Source: JBAYGJ01 sp041649335 (GTDB lineage: Bacteria; Patescibacteriota; Patescibacteriia; UBA10025; JAHIVO01). From it: 60,657 bases of DNA. Position 1 is the first letter of the stretch; each line of letters starts with the position of its first letter. The DNA is taken from the NCBI GenBank assembly GCA_041649335.1, contig JBAZNF010000002.1, positions 1 through 60,657 on the forward strand, given 5' to 3'. Positions 16,697 to 25,580 of this stretch are shown here, piece by piece. The notes under the pieces are model-generated. The model was given only the letters and a program-made list of their open reading frames with translations. It was not told where the DNA came from and searched no databases. The translations under genes and the position numbers were made by a program.

Positions 16697-18319
16697 ATGG
16701 TTGAACTTTGGCGATCAATAACAAAAAAAGAATGGCGTCTGGTCATGGCACTGGCCGGTGTTATTATTATCGTGACGGCCATACCGTACCTGTACGGGTA
16801 TTTTACGACACCGGTCGGCATGGCCTATACGGGCGTTCACTATCTGACGCCGGGGGATATCAATGTCATGCTGTCCAATATTGAACAGGTGAAACAGGGG
16901 CATCTTATTTTCATCAATCCGTATACAGCCGAACCGCAGCACCGCTGGCTGGTCAATCCGTTGTGGCTGTCGATCGGGGCGATGGCAAAAATATTCAGCC
17001 TTCCCAACCTGCTGGCGTACCACATCGCGCGTTCGATCTGGATCGTGATTTTTTTCGTAGTCATGTATTTGTTCCTGATGTTCATGTTTTCTGACCGGCG
17101 AAAACGCCTGTGGATGATGGTCATCATTATCGCTTCATCCGGGCTTGGGCTTTTTTTCAATCCGTTCCTTTTTGACCTTACTAATTTATATGAGCATCCG
17201 ACAGATACGTGGGTGCCGGAAAGCATCACGTTTTTGACGTTGTACCATTCACCGCACCTGATCGCTTCGTTGACGCTGATCATCCTGGTTTTCCTGCTGA
17301 TGCTTCTGGCATTTGACACTAACCGGTGGCGCTATTCGATCGGTGCCGGCGTGTCCTGTTTTTTCCTCCTGTGGTTCCATCCGTTCAATGGCCCGACGAT
17401 TTTTTCCGTCCTGGGCGTATATATGCTGACCATGTTTTTCCGTTCGCGGAGAATCATCTGGTCATATGTGCGGCATTATGCCGTGCTCTGCGTATTTCCC
17501 ATTCCCATCGTCATATATATGTATATGATGAGCAAGTATGACTGGGTTATCCGCATGTGGAACCAGCAGAATGTCCTGCCTTCCCCCAGCGTGTGGATGT
17601 ACCTGATCGGGTACGGGCTCCTTATTCCGTTGGGTGTTTATGGCCTGTGGATAACCTGTAAAAAGCTTGATTCTAAAGGGGTTTTTATCATAGGGTGGCT
17701 CGCAACATCGGCGCTTCTGGTTTATTTCCCTATTTATTTTCAACGCCGGATGATTGAGGGGTTCCACATTCCTTTAGCGATACTGGCAGCCTTGGCATTG
17801 CTGGCCCTGGTTGACCGGTGGCGGGATCCGCGCCCCGGCAGCTGGCAACTGAAATTGAGCCTGCTTGTTGCTTTTTGCGCGATATTTCTGCCGCTGACCA
17901 ACATCCAGATCATGGGGCAGGATATTTTCAAGTACCAGACGAATAAGGAGTATCCGTATTATCTGCCCCAGACCGAGATAGAGTCGATGCAATGGCTGAA
18001 AGCGCATACGACGGATAGGGATATTATTTTTTCCACGTACGAGATCGGAAATTTCATCCCGGCTTATTCCGGCCGGGTCGTCTGGATCGGCCATGGGCCG
18101 CAGACCATCAACCTGGAGGAGAAATACATACAGAATGCCTGGTTCTGGTGGCAGGACGATATTAACGGGTCCAAGCGCCAGTGGCTGCATGACCAGCGCG
18201 TAACGTATCTCTGGTACGGTCCCAATGAAAAAAACGCCGGCGCATACGTGCCAGACACGAAAACATATTTGGAAAAAGTTTTCAGCAATTCAGACGTCAG
18301 CCTTTACCGCGTCCAATAA
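16697..18319 (+). CDS. Large GT-C-like integral membrane protein
   Basis: 540 residues, about 10-11 hydrophobic segments, then a soluble tail from about 420. The first external loop has T-P-G-D-I-N-V-M-L-S-N-I-E-Q, and later loops contain S-P-H-L-I-A-S and H-P-F-N-G-P. The tail (ESMQWLKAHTTDRDIIFSTY then Y-I-Q-N-A-W-F-W-W) resembles the ends of other glycosyltransferase-like membrane proteins. I cannot assign a substrate. It ends tail-to-tail with the DUF2079 gene on the other strand, overlapping by 16 bases with no terminator between them. Confidence 0.55.
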   Translation: MVELWRSITKKEWRLVMALAGVIIIVTAIPYLYGYFTTPVGMAYTGVHYLTPGDINVMLSNIEQVKQGHLIFINPYTAEPQHRWLVNPLWLSIGAMAKIFSLPNLLAYHIARSIWIVIFFVVMYLFLMFMFSDRRKRLWMMVIIIASSGLGLFFNPFLFDLTNLYEHPTDTWVPESITFLTLYHSPHLIASLTLIILVFLLMLLAFDTNRWRYSIGAGVSCFFLLWFHPFNGPTIFSVLGVYMLTMFFRSRRIIWSYVRHYAVLCVFPIPIVIYMYMMSKYDWVIRMWNQQNVLPSPSVWMYLIGYGLLIPLGVYGLWITCKKLDSKGVFIIGWLATSALLVYFPIYFQRRMIEGFHIPLAILAALALLALVDRWRDPRPGSWQLKLSLLVAFCAIFLPLTNIQIMGQDIFKYQTNKEYPYYLPQTEIESMQWLKAHTTDRDIIFSTYEIGNFIPAYSGRVVWIGHGPQTINLEEKYIQNAWFWWQDDINGSKRQWLHDQRVTYLWYGPNEKNAGAYVPDTKTYLEKVFSNSDVSLYRVQ

Positions 18320-20289
18320 TCGATGGAGATGCCCGGCCCGACCGCCTGTTTTTTTGTGTAGACAATTTTTGCCGACCGCCATCCGTCCAGATCAAGGTAA
18401 CCCGCGGTCTCGACGGCTTCCAAATTGAGCTGACTATTTGACGTATGTACTGACGAGGGGACGGTAAGCCAGAAGTTTGTTGTGACATACGTACCGGCGG
18501 GCCAATCAAAAACCGGGAACAGTCCGTACCCAAACGGCAGTATTGTTTCAAATATATTTTTTCCGTTGTCGCCTGATACGGAAAATTCCAGATGAAAGTC
18601 GTCGGCCGCTGTTTGTGACAATCGCCAAACCAGAGAAAGGGAGATGTGGTTGGAGTCGATTGGCAGAGTGTTCATTTTTTTCCACCCGACGAATTCCAGT
18701 GTCGGGGTGATTTGTCGGTGCAGGGCGATGATGTCCGTCGGAGCGTCGGGTGAGACAGAATAAAGCGATAACGCGTCCGCCTGGCCTTTCGTGAACGTCA
18801 CAATAGAATCGTCCACCGATTCTATTACGAACCCGTTAGTGTCCAAGTACGCACGGATCCGTTCCGCCCCCCCAGCATATTGTTCGCTGTCCGAATATTG
18901 CAACTGGTAAATGATGAAATCGCGGGCATCCAAAATTATACGTTGGACCGACGTGGGTAATTCGTAGTCCTGTTCCGAATATTGTTTTTTCCCTAAAAAG
19001 GCGTAATTCAGCGAGTAAATGTGTTCGCGGGAGGAAAGCGGCGTCAGGAAATTATATCCGACGGCAACTGATTCATCAGGACTAGTCTGGTTAACGGATT
19101 GTTGTGCCGTGTGCGTGACGGTCGAATTCCACGGCGACTGGAATAACGAGCGGGCCATAGCAGTGATCGGGCTGATGATGGCGAACGAGTACACTATCGC
19201 CCCGATGATGATGACGCCATAGCGCCAACGATAGCGGAAAAATAAACGTTTTTTCGCTGTCTCAGGCTGGTTTGGCGCTATAAGGTAAGCGAGAGATATA
19301 ATGGCCGCGATAAATATGCCTGGCAGCAGGAGTGCCGTGTAATGCGTTTCCAGGACAACCGTCGGGTTAAGACCGGTCAGAAACAATTGAAGCGCGACCA
19401 AGAGCGTCAGCAGGAGCGCGCGCGGCTTCAGGAGATACAGTCCGGCCATCGGGAGGAGCAGCCCGCAGAGCAGCCAGAGATTGTTAAATGTGAAGAGGTG
19501 GGTAAGGATCAGCCACGGTTTCAGTGCTAGAGTTTTTATGGCCGAGCTGAAGCTGCCGCCCAGCCAGGGGTACATCAACAAAAATTTATAGGATCCGTAC
19601 CCGTTGAAGTAGCCGGTCAGCTGCATGGCGATGATAAACCACAGGCCGCCGGCGATGACCGGCGCGAGTATCCAGCGGAGCGGACGGCGGTCCAGGGCGG
19701 CCAGTGCCCCGAACATAATGACGGCCAGTGCCACGTCTTCACGCACCGTCAGGGCAAGAAGGGAGCACAACAGGAACGGAGTAAATTTTTTCTGGTCATA
19801 AAAATAGTAGGCGCTTAGCAGCAGGATAACGGCAAACGGCAGGAGGTGGAATTCGAAGAAGGCCATGTTCCAGAGAAAAGGGTTGAGCAGCCAGGCGGCG
19901 GCCATGGCCAGCGCGAAATGCGCCGGGAGGTATTTTTTTGCGATCAGGAACAGAGGCCAGGCGGCCAGGGTCAGCCCCAGGGCCTGGAGGATCAGTAGCG
20001 TGGCCGGCGACGGCTTCAGGGCATACAACGGAGCTAACGCCAGGATAAAAATTTCAAAATGATCGCCCAGATAGGAATGCGGATGGACACTGAACTGAAA
20101 CAGGCGTCCGTGGACGGTATTGTAGAAAACCTGGTTATAGATGCCCAAATCCATGGCGTTATAGCCAAAGTGCTGATATTTGACGATCAGTGCCCAGACC
20201 ATAACCGCCGAAACCAGGGTGATCAGGATGGCCAGAGACGTATAGGGGTGGCGGCCGAGCCAGGCGATAATTTTTTTCATTGTTGCCAT
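18304..20289 (-). CDS. DUF2079 family membrane protein
   Basis: 661 residues. The region G-Y-N-A-M-D-L-G-I-Y-N-Q-V-F-Y-N-T and F-S-V-H-P-H-S-Y-L-G-D-H-F-E near residues 38-75 is diagnostic of DUF2079, a family with a GT-C-like membrane fold of unknown reaction. About eleven hydrophobic segments are followed by a long soluble part from about 390 that ends in a beta-rich domain (about 500-661). An alternative start is the ATG three codons downstream. It is separated from the pilin genes by a strong terminator, and its 3' end overlaps the convergent neighbour. Confidence 0.8.
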   Translation of the reverse strand: MATMKKIIAWLGRHPYTSLAILITLVSAVMVWALIVKYQHFGYNAMDLGIYNQVFYNTVHGRLFQFSVHPHSYLGDHFEIFILALAPLYALKPSPATLLILQALGLTLAAWPLFLIAKKYLPAHFALAMAAAWLLNPFLWNMAFFEFHLLPFAVILLLSAYYFYDQKKFTPFLLCSLLALTVREDVALAVIMFGALAALDRRPLRWILAPVIAGGLWFIIAMQLTGYFNGYGSYKFLLMYPWLGGSFSSAIKTLALKPWLILTHLFTFNNLWLLCGLLLPMAGLYLLKPRALLLTLLVALQLFLTGLNPTVVLETHYTALLLPGIFIAAIISLAYLIAPNQPETAKKRLFFRYRWRYGVIIIGAIVYSFAIISPITAMARSLFQSPWNSTVTHTAQQSVNQTSPDESVAVGYNFLTPLSSREHIYSLNYAFLGKKQYSEQDYELPTSVQRIILDARDFIIYQLQYSDSEQYAGGAERIRAYLDTNGFVIESVDDSIVTFTKGQADALSLYSVSPDAPTDIIALHRQITPTLEFVGWKKMNTLPIDSNHISLSLVWRLSQTAADDFHLEFSVSGDNGKNIFETILPFGYGLFPVFDWPAGTYVTTNFWLTVPSSVHTSNSQLNLEAVETAGYLDLDGWRSAKIVYTKKQAVGPGISIDYWTR

Positions 20290-20316
20290 ACAGTCATTGT
20301 ATCTGAGCCGTGTCTG

Positions 20317-20353
20317 AAAAACAAACCCCCCACACCTGGTGTGATGTGGGGGG
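20317..20353 (-). terminator. Rho-independent terminator after small pilin-like gene
   Basis: Stem CCCCCCACA (20326-20334) with TGTGGGGGG (20345-20353); on the minus strand followed by TTTGTTTTT. It lies 32 bases past the stop of the gene at 20385 and closes the surface operon. Confidence 0.88.
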
Positions 20354-20384
20354 AGAATATTTATTAACTACGTTAATAACGGAA

Positions 20385-20738
20385 TTAGGTCGTGACCTTG
20401 TTGGTCTGAGTGACGACGAAGATGACGATAGCCCAAGCCAGCAATATGACGATTAAACCGATGACAGCGGCGGAAATGATTTTTTTCGCGCCTGCTACCT
20501 TTTCTTCGTTGCCGCCGGCGGTCATCCATTGGAAACCACCGATCAAGATCATGATGACGGCGACGAGACCGAGAAAGCCGAGCACCCATTGCACGATCTT
20601 AATGACCGTTGATTCGAGGTCAGCCGTTCCCAGGCCTAACGTCGGGCCGAGGTTGGTTACGGTAACAGCGGAGGCTGCAAACGGGATGGCGACTGCCGCG
20701 ATAGTTAATAAACCGGCAAGAAATACTTTTTTGTTCAT
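20385..20738 (-). CDS. VirB2/TrbC-like small pilin-like membrane protein
   Basis: 117 residues. A signal peptide-like N-terminus (1-23, ending A-A-S-A-V) is followed by two hydrophobic helices (about 48-68 and 88-110) joined by the short polar loop F-Q-W-M-T-A-G-G-N-E-E-K. This is the two-helix layout of VirB2/TrbC-type pilins, which build type IV secretion pili. The motif G-G-F-x4-A-G-G-N-x2-K is shared with the two proteins upstream, so all three are paralogues. It has a very strong ribosome site (GGAAGGGGGTGAG) and a perfect consensus promoter of its own, implying high expression as expected for a structural subunit. Confidence 0.72.
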   Translation of the reverse strand: MNKKVFLAGLLTIAAVAIPFAASAVTVTNLGPTLGLGTADLESTVIKIVQWVLGFLGLVAVIMILIGGFQWMTAGGNEEKVAGAKKIISAAVIGLIVILLAWAIVIFVVTQTNKVTT

Positions 20739-20814
20739 TCTATTCTCACCCCCTTCCGTTTAATAAAAGATTGATATTTATGCAATTATTTCAGTGAATT
20801 TCAGAACAATCAAA

Positions 20815-20843
20815 ATTATACCTTAATTCCCTGACTTTGTCAA
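20815..20843 (-). promoter_or_regulatory. Perfect consensus sigma-70 promoter of small pilin-like gene
   Basis: Minus strand TTGACA (20843-20838), 17-base spacer, TATAAT (20820-20815): both hexamers exact. Predicted start near 20808 with a leader of about 70 bases. It begins eight bases after the stop of the preceding pilin-like gene. Confidence 0.9.
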
Positions 20844-20850
20844 ACGCCCG

Positions 20851-21264
20851 CTACAGTTTTTTTTGGATTTCCTCGAAAATGAATTTCAAGACCGAATAGC
20901 TGAGCGTAATCACCAAAATACCCACGATGGCCCAGACCAGCGTGTCTTTGGCCTTTTTGACCATATTGGGGTTGCCGGCGGAAATCAGGAATTCAAACCC
21001 GCCCAAAATAACCATGAACAAGGCGAAGATGTCCACCGCCGCCAGCAATATCTGCAGGACGCGTAGCATGATTTTGATCAGATCGACATTTTTCCCGAGC
21101 GGGTTCGGCAGTGACGGGGTACCTGTGGTCGTGGTAGCGCCGGTATTGGTATTGCCCGTGTTAGTGGACTGGGCCTGTAGCGATACCGGAAACAGGAGTA
21201 CGGAGCCAGCCCATATGGCAGACAGGGCGATCACGGTCAGGATGAGCAAGGTGTTTTTTTTCAT
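20851..21264 (-). CDS. VirB2/TrbC-like membrane protein with Thr/Asn-rich linker
   Basis: 137 residues. A signal-like N-terminus (1-32) leads to a low-complexity stretch of Thr, Asn and Gly (about 33-50) and then two hydrophobic helices around the loop F-E-F-L-I-S-A-G-N-P-N-M-V-K-K-A-K. It shares the helix-loop-helix pattern of the genes at 20385 and 21283. Probably another pilin-like or membrane subunit of the same assembly. The low-complexity linker suggests an exposed N-terminus after cleavage. 18 bases downstream of the Cys-rich gene. Confidence 0.68.
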   Translation of the reverse strand: MKKNTLLILTVIALSAIWAGSVLLFPVSLQAQSTNTGNTNTGATTTTGTPSLPNPLGKNVDLIKIMLRVLQILLAAVDIFALFMVILGGFEFLISAGNPNMVKKAKDTLVWAIVGILVITLSYSVLKFIFEEIQKKL

Positions 21265-21282
21265 ATAAAAAAGTCAATTATA

Positions 21283-23268
21283 TTACGGCAGAGGAGTATT
21301 ATTGACCAGGAGGTCGCAGGTGATAGAGGTCTGCACATTGTCGCAGGCGCGGTCATTCTCATAGAACGTGCCGCCATTCATACTGCAGTAAATTTCAGTG
21401 GACCATTGGGTGCAGGTTGTTAGGTCAATTTGCGGCGGTCCGGGGTCGATGATGTCTGTTTTGACGCAACACCCCTGGACACAGGCCCGCTGGCCATTGT
21501 TCGGGTCGACGACATTGATACAGCGGTCGCCAGGCCGGAAGGCAGTGACCGGGAATGTCGCACTGCATTTAGCGCGCGTCAATGGCTCGAAACAGTTGTA
21601 ATCGTTGTCCAACTCAACACAACAGCCACTACAGTCGCCGACGGTGGAGCAGGCTGCTCCGGACGAAAATGTTCCGCCAGCCAGGGTGCATTGAGCTTGA
21701 GTATAACTTTCATGGCACGTTAGATCATTGTTTGGATTAACACAGCAGCCGGTGACACACTGAGGGTCGGGTGGGCTTGAAGCGGCAGTGAAGGTGCCGG
21801 TGCAGGCGATCCGGGCTACCGGACTGACACAGGCGCCAGTAGTAGTATTCCGGCAGGTGCCGGTTTCACACTGTTGGCCGGCGTTTGTCGGGCAGGCGCC
21901 GCCAGGCCCGCCAAGTATCGTCTGGTTGTTTGGAGGTAGGCAGGTTTGTTGCGAGACCGCACTGCTGCAGGTGAGAGCATTTTGGTACAGACAGCATACC
22001 GGGGCGCATGACGTGTTAGCGGAACATGTGTTATTTATATCATAGGTGAGGTTGGCGCATGAGCCGTCGATATTTCCGTCCGTACAAGTTTCCTGGCAGC
22101 AGCCATCCGTACATGAAGTAAATTGTGAACAACTGATGTCATTATTGAATATCCCCCCGACTGTCGTGCAGTAGCCGGCGGTGTAGTTGTTGTAGCAGTT
22201 ATTATTTCCGCCTGGATCCTGGATGCAGCAGCCAGTCAGGCACAGGCCGAGGATATCTCTGGCCTCTTTGCATGTTTGGGGGACATAAATATTGCTGGTG
22301 CAATTAATTTTACTGTCACTGCAGCTGCTTTGGCCAATACAACAGCCGATAATGCATTCAGTTTCGTCCGTACAACTGACACCAGGTTTGAAAGTGCCGC
22401 CGCTCGGGCAGTTAGCCGAGGTCGTCGTGGTACAGGTATTTGGCTGGATACAGCAGCCGGTGCCGGTTTCGCTGGCCGTGCTGGTACCCTGGATGAGAGC
22501 GGGGTCGCAGTCCTGGCCCAGGAAATTACAGGCCGTATTGGAGTGGTAGGTGGTGGGCCAGTTGATACAGCCAGTTTTACTGTCCGGCCAGTAGCAGGTT
22601 TTATCCGTGGTGTCGTCGGGGACGCAGCAGCCGATGGTATAATTCTTGCAGACAGCCGGGTACTCAGAACAGAATTGGTTTTCACCCATGAATTGGACGC
22701 TGGCGCCGCCGTAGGTACCGCTGATCGCAGTGCAATCGGTTTGGGTCATTTCTTTGCAGCCGTAATCCTCTACATAGCAGCACCCGGCATTTGGTTGGTG
22801 CGGGTTGGCTACGCCGCCGCCCCACCATTCTTTTGAAAATGGCGTGCCATAATCCGGGAATATGTTAGTACTCCCGGTCAGGACGAATACGATAAAATTG
22901 CCGAACGCCCACGCCAGGAAGATGATAATAATGACGCCGACTACTACTGAGGTAATCATTTTTTTCCCCTGTTGGATCTTTTCCGGATTGCCGCCGGCCA
23001 TAATCAGGTTGAAGCCGGCCCAGATCATCATGATCATGGCCAGGTAAGGCAGGAGCTTCAGGGCGACCTGCGCCAGGTTGATGAACAGCTGGACAAATGA
23101 GTTCAGGTTGCATTCGGCATTTTTTTGGTCGCCTAAACATTCCGGGGGGATAATCTGGAATCCGCTGCTTGATTCCGCGGCCCGTGTTACGGCCGGGATA
23201 ACGAGTGCGGCAAGGGCAACCACTGTTATGGCCGTAAGGATAAGTCGTTTGTGGCGGAAGGTAGACAT
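21283..23268 (-). CDS. Cys-rich repeat surface protein with N-terminal pilin-like domain
   Basis: 661 residues. Residues 1-30 look like a signal peptide; 60-145 form a two-helix VirB2-like domain (W-A-G-F-N-L-I-M-A-G-G-N-P-E-K) matching the two downstream genes. From about residue 165 to the end there are about ten tandem units, each opening with G-C-C (for example A-G-C-C-Y, I-G-C-C-V, T-G-C-C-I) and holding about six cysteines in a C-C...C...C...G-x-F/Y...C...C pattern, some 35-60 residues each. The cysteines suggest disulfide-bonded extracellular modules. I do not recognise a named domain; a surface adhesin or filament decoration is inference. Codon use is not obviously foreign. Confidence 0.7.
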   Translation of the reverse strand: MSTFRHKRLILTAITVVALAALVIPAVTRAAESSSGFQIIPPECLGDQKNAECNLNSFVQLFINLAQVALKLLPYLAMIMMIWAGFNLIMAGGNPEKIQQGKKMITSVVVGVIIIIFLAWAFGNFIVFVLTGSTNIFPDYGTPFSKEWWGGGVANPHQPNAGCCYVEDYGCKEMTQTDCTAISGTYGGASVQFMGENQFCSEYPAVCKNYTIGCCVPDDTTDKTCYWPDSKTGCINWPTTYHSNTACNFLGQDCDPALIQGTSTASETGTGCCIQPNTCTTTTSANCPSGGTFKPGVSCTDETECIIGCCIGQSSCSDSKINCTSNIYVPQTCKEARDILGLCLTGCCIQDPGGNNNCYNNYTAGYCTTVGGIFNNDISCSQFTSCTDGCCQETCTDGNIDGSCANLTYDINNTCSANTSCAPVCCLYQNALTCSSAVSQQTCLPPNNQTILGGPGGACPTNAGQQCETGTCRNTTTGACVSPVARIACTGTFTAASSPPDPQCVTGCCVNPNNDLTCHESYTQAQCTLAGGTFSSGAACSTVGDCSGCCVELDNDYNCFEPLTRAKCSATFPVTAFRPGDRCINVVDPNNGQRACVQGCCVKTDIIDPGPPQIDLTTCTQWSTEIYCSMNGGTFYENDRACDNVQTSITCDLLVNNTPLP

Positions 23269-23273
23269 GATAA

Positions 23274-24659
23274 TTAGTAGGTTTGTTGGATTTTTTGCGC
23301 GGCCGCATCCAGAGAGGTCTGGATGGCGTTCGGGTCTGCAGCGACCGTTTCAATCATGTCGGCGAATGCCTGCGCCGCGGAAACAGGGTCACGGCCGTGA
23401 TACCAGCTGGTGGCCGTCAGAGCCTGCTGGGCCAGGATGCTCAGGTCCTGTTCTTTGAGCTGGTCGCTGAGGATGGAGCGGAGGACGCTGGTCTGGCTGG
23501 TCGCTTTCGTGTAGATGGCCGCCATTTTCTTGTCGGCCGCGAACTGCAGGAAATTCCAGGCCACGGCAGAATTTTTTGTCTTTTTTGATACCGTAAAGAC
23601 ATTATAGCTGGCGAAATTCACTTCATTTTCCAGGTCAACCTGGGGCAGCGGCGCGTACGCATAATCGATGCCGCGGTTCTTTGACTTGATGTCAGCTTCC
23701 TGGCTTTTATACCCGAAAAACAAGGCTAATTTCCCTTCCGCAAAATAATCCAGGGCATTGGGCATGGCCGCGTTCCAGGTGTAGGTGGTTTTATTGGGGC
23801 TGGTAAAATCAGTATAAAAACGCAACGCCTGGGCGCCGGGAATATATGCGGTGTCATTGACTGACGGCTGGTTGAATGAAACTTTTTCTCCGGAGGTCAT
23901 CTGCGTGCCGTTTTGCAGCATCAGAACGGTAACGATATCAATGGCATTGGGGATGTTTTCGTAGGTCCCGAGGGCGGCGCCGGCCCTGACGATATTGTTC
24001 TGGTCATCCAGGACGGTCAGGCGCGGGATAACGGTGGCGAATTCGGCCCAGGTCCGTGGCGGATCGATGATGTGGGCCTGGTTGAGGAGGTCCCGGTTGT
24101 AGTACATGACCAGGGTATTGACGCTCAGCGGCAGGCCGTATATTTTTCCGTCGAAAATGATGTCGTTATAAACGGTATCGATGTAATTTCGTTTGATGTC
24201 CGCTGACGTCAATGAAGTGGTGGGCGTGGCGGTAATTGACGTGTCAGTTTTGAATAATGTTTTTTTGGTGGTGTAGGTATAGACTGTGGTCGATTTTGGA
24301 AGCGGCGTAATGAAATCAGCCCGGTACTTGTTCAGTCCGGTATTGGGGATGGCATAAATGTCCGGACCCGTGTCAGTGGCCCAGCCGTTGAGGAGGGCGT
24401 CGGCATATTCTTCCGGACGTTTTTTCACGTATTTCAGCTTAACGTAGGGATGTGCCTTGCGGTAGGCGCTGAAGATTGCCGAGAGGTCAGAGGTCTCGTC
24501 CCAGACTCCCCACACCGTCAGACTGACTGATTTCGGGGGCGGCGTTCCTTTCGGTCCGAAGATGATAAAAATGACCCCTCCGATGATCAGCGCGATACTG
24601 CCGAGGATGATTAGGATAAAGACTTTTGAAACGCCGAGGCGTCGTTGTCCCACGTGCAT
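23274..24659 (-). CDS. Extracellular solute-binding protein, family 1 (membrane-anchored)
   Basis: 461 residues. One hydrophobic segment at about 11-35 (V-F-I-L-I-I-L-G-S-I-A-L-I-I-G-G) is followed by a sugar-binding-protein fold: L-T-V-W-G-V-W-D-E, P-E-E-Y-A-D-A-L-L-N-G, G-P-D-I-Y-A-I-P-N, and Y-Y-N-R-D-L-L near 197. There is no lipobox Cys, so it seems held by an uncleaved helix. No ABC permease or ATPase for sugar uptake is nearby. It sits between galU and the Cys-rich gene, five bases from the latter, suggesting a surface role linked to the pilin-like proteins. Confidence 0.8.
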   Translation of the reverse strand: MHVGQRRLGVSKVFILIILGSIALIIGGVIFIIFGPKGTPPPKSVSLTVWGVWDETSDLSAIFSAYRKAHPYVKLKYVKKRPEEYADALLNGWATDTGPDIYAIPNTGLNKYRADFITPLPKSTTVYTYTTKKTLFKTDTSITATPTTSLTSADIKRNYIDTVYNDIIFDGKIYGLPLSVNTLVMYYNRDLLNQAHIIDPPRTWAEFATVIPRLTVLDDQNNIVRAGAALGTYENIPNAIDIVTVLMLQNGTQMTSGEKVSFNQPSVNDTAYIPGAQALRFYTDFTSPNKTTYTWNAAMPNALDYFAEGKLALFFGYKSQEADIKSKNRGIDYAYAPLPQVDLENEVNFASYNVFTVSKKTKNSAVAWNFLQFAADKKMAAIYTKATSQTSVLRSILSDQLKEQDLSILAQQALTATSWYHGRDPVSAAQAFADMIETVAADPNAIQTSLDAAAQKIQQTY

Positions 24660-24666
24660 GGTTGGG

Positions 24667-25557
24667 TTACAAATGAAGCGACTTTAAATACTCCCGGAAT
24701 GGTTCAGCCAGGTCTTTTCTGGATAAGGCGAATTCAACATTCGCCTTGAGGTATTCCAGCTTATTGCCGGTATCATAATATTTGCTGTTTTTAATTTCGC
24801 ACGCATAGATGGGCTCGCGGGTCATCAGGTCCTTAATGGCGTCCACCAGCCAGAGTTCACCGTCTTTGCCCGGCTGCAGGTTGCGTAATGACGGGATGAT
24901 GCCCGGCGTCAGGATATATGCGCCATGTGTGGCCAGGTTTGACGGCGCTTCCTCCGGTTTCGGTTTTTCGACCAGCGACTTAATAGTAAAAACGTTTTTT
25001 TCGCCCGGTATCGGCTCAATGTCGGCAATGCCATATTTTGATACATCTTTTTTATTGGGAATGCGCACGGCGCTGATGACCGAATGGCCGTATTTTTCGT
25101 ATACGTCCATCATCTGTTTGAGCCGCGGCGGGTCGCTGTGGAAGAATTCGTCGCCCCATAAAACTGCGAACGGTTCGTGCTCGACCAGGTGCCGGGCGGA
25201 AATGACCGGCGTAGCGTTACCGTATGCGCCTTTTTGGCGGATATAAATGAAATTGGCCAGCTCCGGAATACGCCGGATTTCCTTGAGCATTTCCATTTTA
25301 CCGGATGCTTCCAATTGCCGTTCCAATTCGAGCGAATAGTCAAAATGGTCTTCCAGGGAGCGTTTCTGCCAGCTAGTGACGATAATAATATCCTTGATGC
25401 CTGCGGAAACAGCCTCTTCTACGACGAACTGGATGACTGGTTTATCGATGATGGGCAGCATTTCTTTCGGCTGGGCTTTTGTCACCGGCAAAAAACGCGT
25501 CCCGAATCCGGCGGCCGGGATCACAACTTTCGTAATTTTTGGGAATGAATTTTTCAT
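24667..25557 (-). CDS. galU: UTP-glucose-1-phosphate uridylyltransferase
   Basis: 296 residues, usual length. Makes UDP-glucose from UTP and glucose-1-P. The nucleotidyltransferase signature I-P-A-A-G-F-G-T-R-F-L-P-V-T-K-A-Q-P-K-E-M at about residues 12-32 and D-K-P-V-I-Q-F are present, with L-W-G-D-E-F at about 133 for the metal-binding Asp and the V-E-K-P-K-P segment. First gene of the surface operon, with its own promoter inside the 3' end of capA. UDP-glucose could also feed galT and the glycogen synthases at the left end of the window. Confidence 0.94.
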   Translation of the reverse strand: MKNSFPKITKVVIPAAGFGTRFLPVTKAQPKEMLPIIDKPVIQFVVEEAVSAGIKDIIIVTSWQKRSLEDHFDYSLELERQLEASGKMEMLKEIRRIPELANFIYIRQKGAYGNATPVISARHLVEHEPFAVLWGDEFFHSDPPRLKQMMDVYEKYGHSVISAVRIPNKKDVSKYGIADIEPIPGEKNVFTIKSLVEKPKPEEAPSNLATHGAYILTPGIIPSLRNLQPGKDGELWLVDAIKDLMTREPIYACEIKNSKYYDTGNKLEYLKANVEFALSRKDLAEPFREYLKSLHL

Positions 25558-25580
25558 TTTTGTTCTTTAATGGTGCATTG

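Noticed and set aside
22276..22836. Open frames on the plus strand across the Cys-rich gene
   Set aside because: They are antisense shadows caused by the repetitive, stop-poor composition; the minus-strand frame has signal peptide, membrane helices and ordered cysteines.
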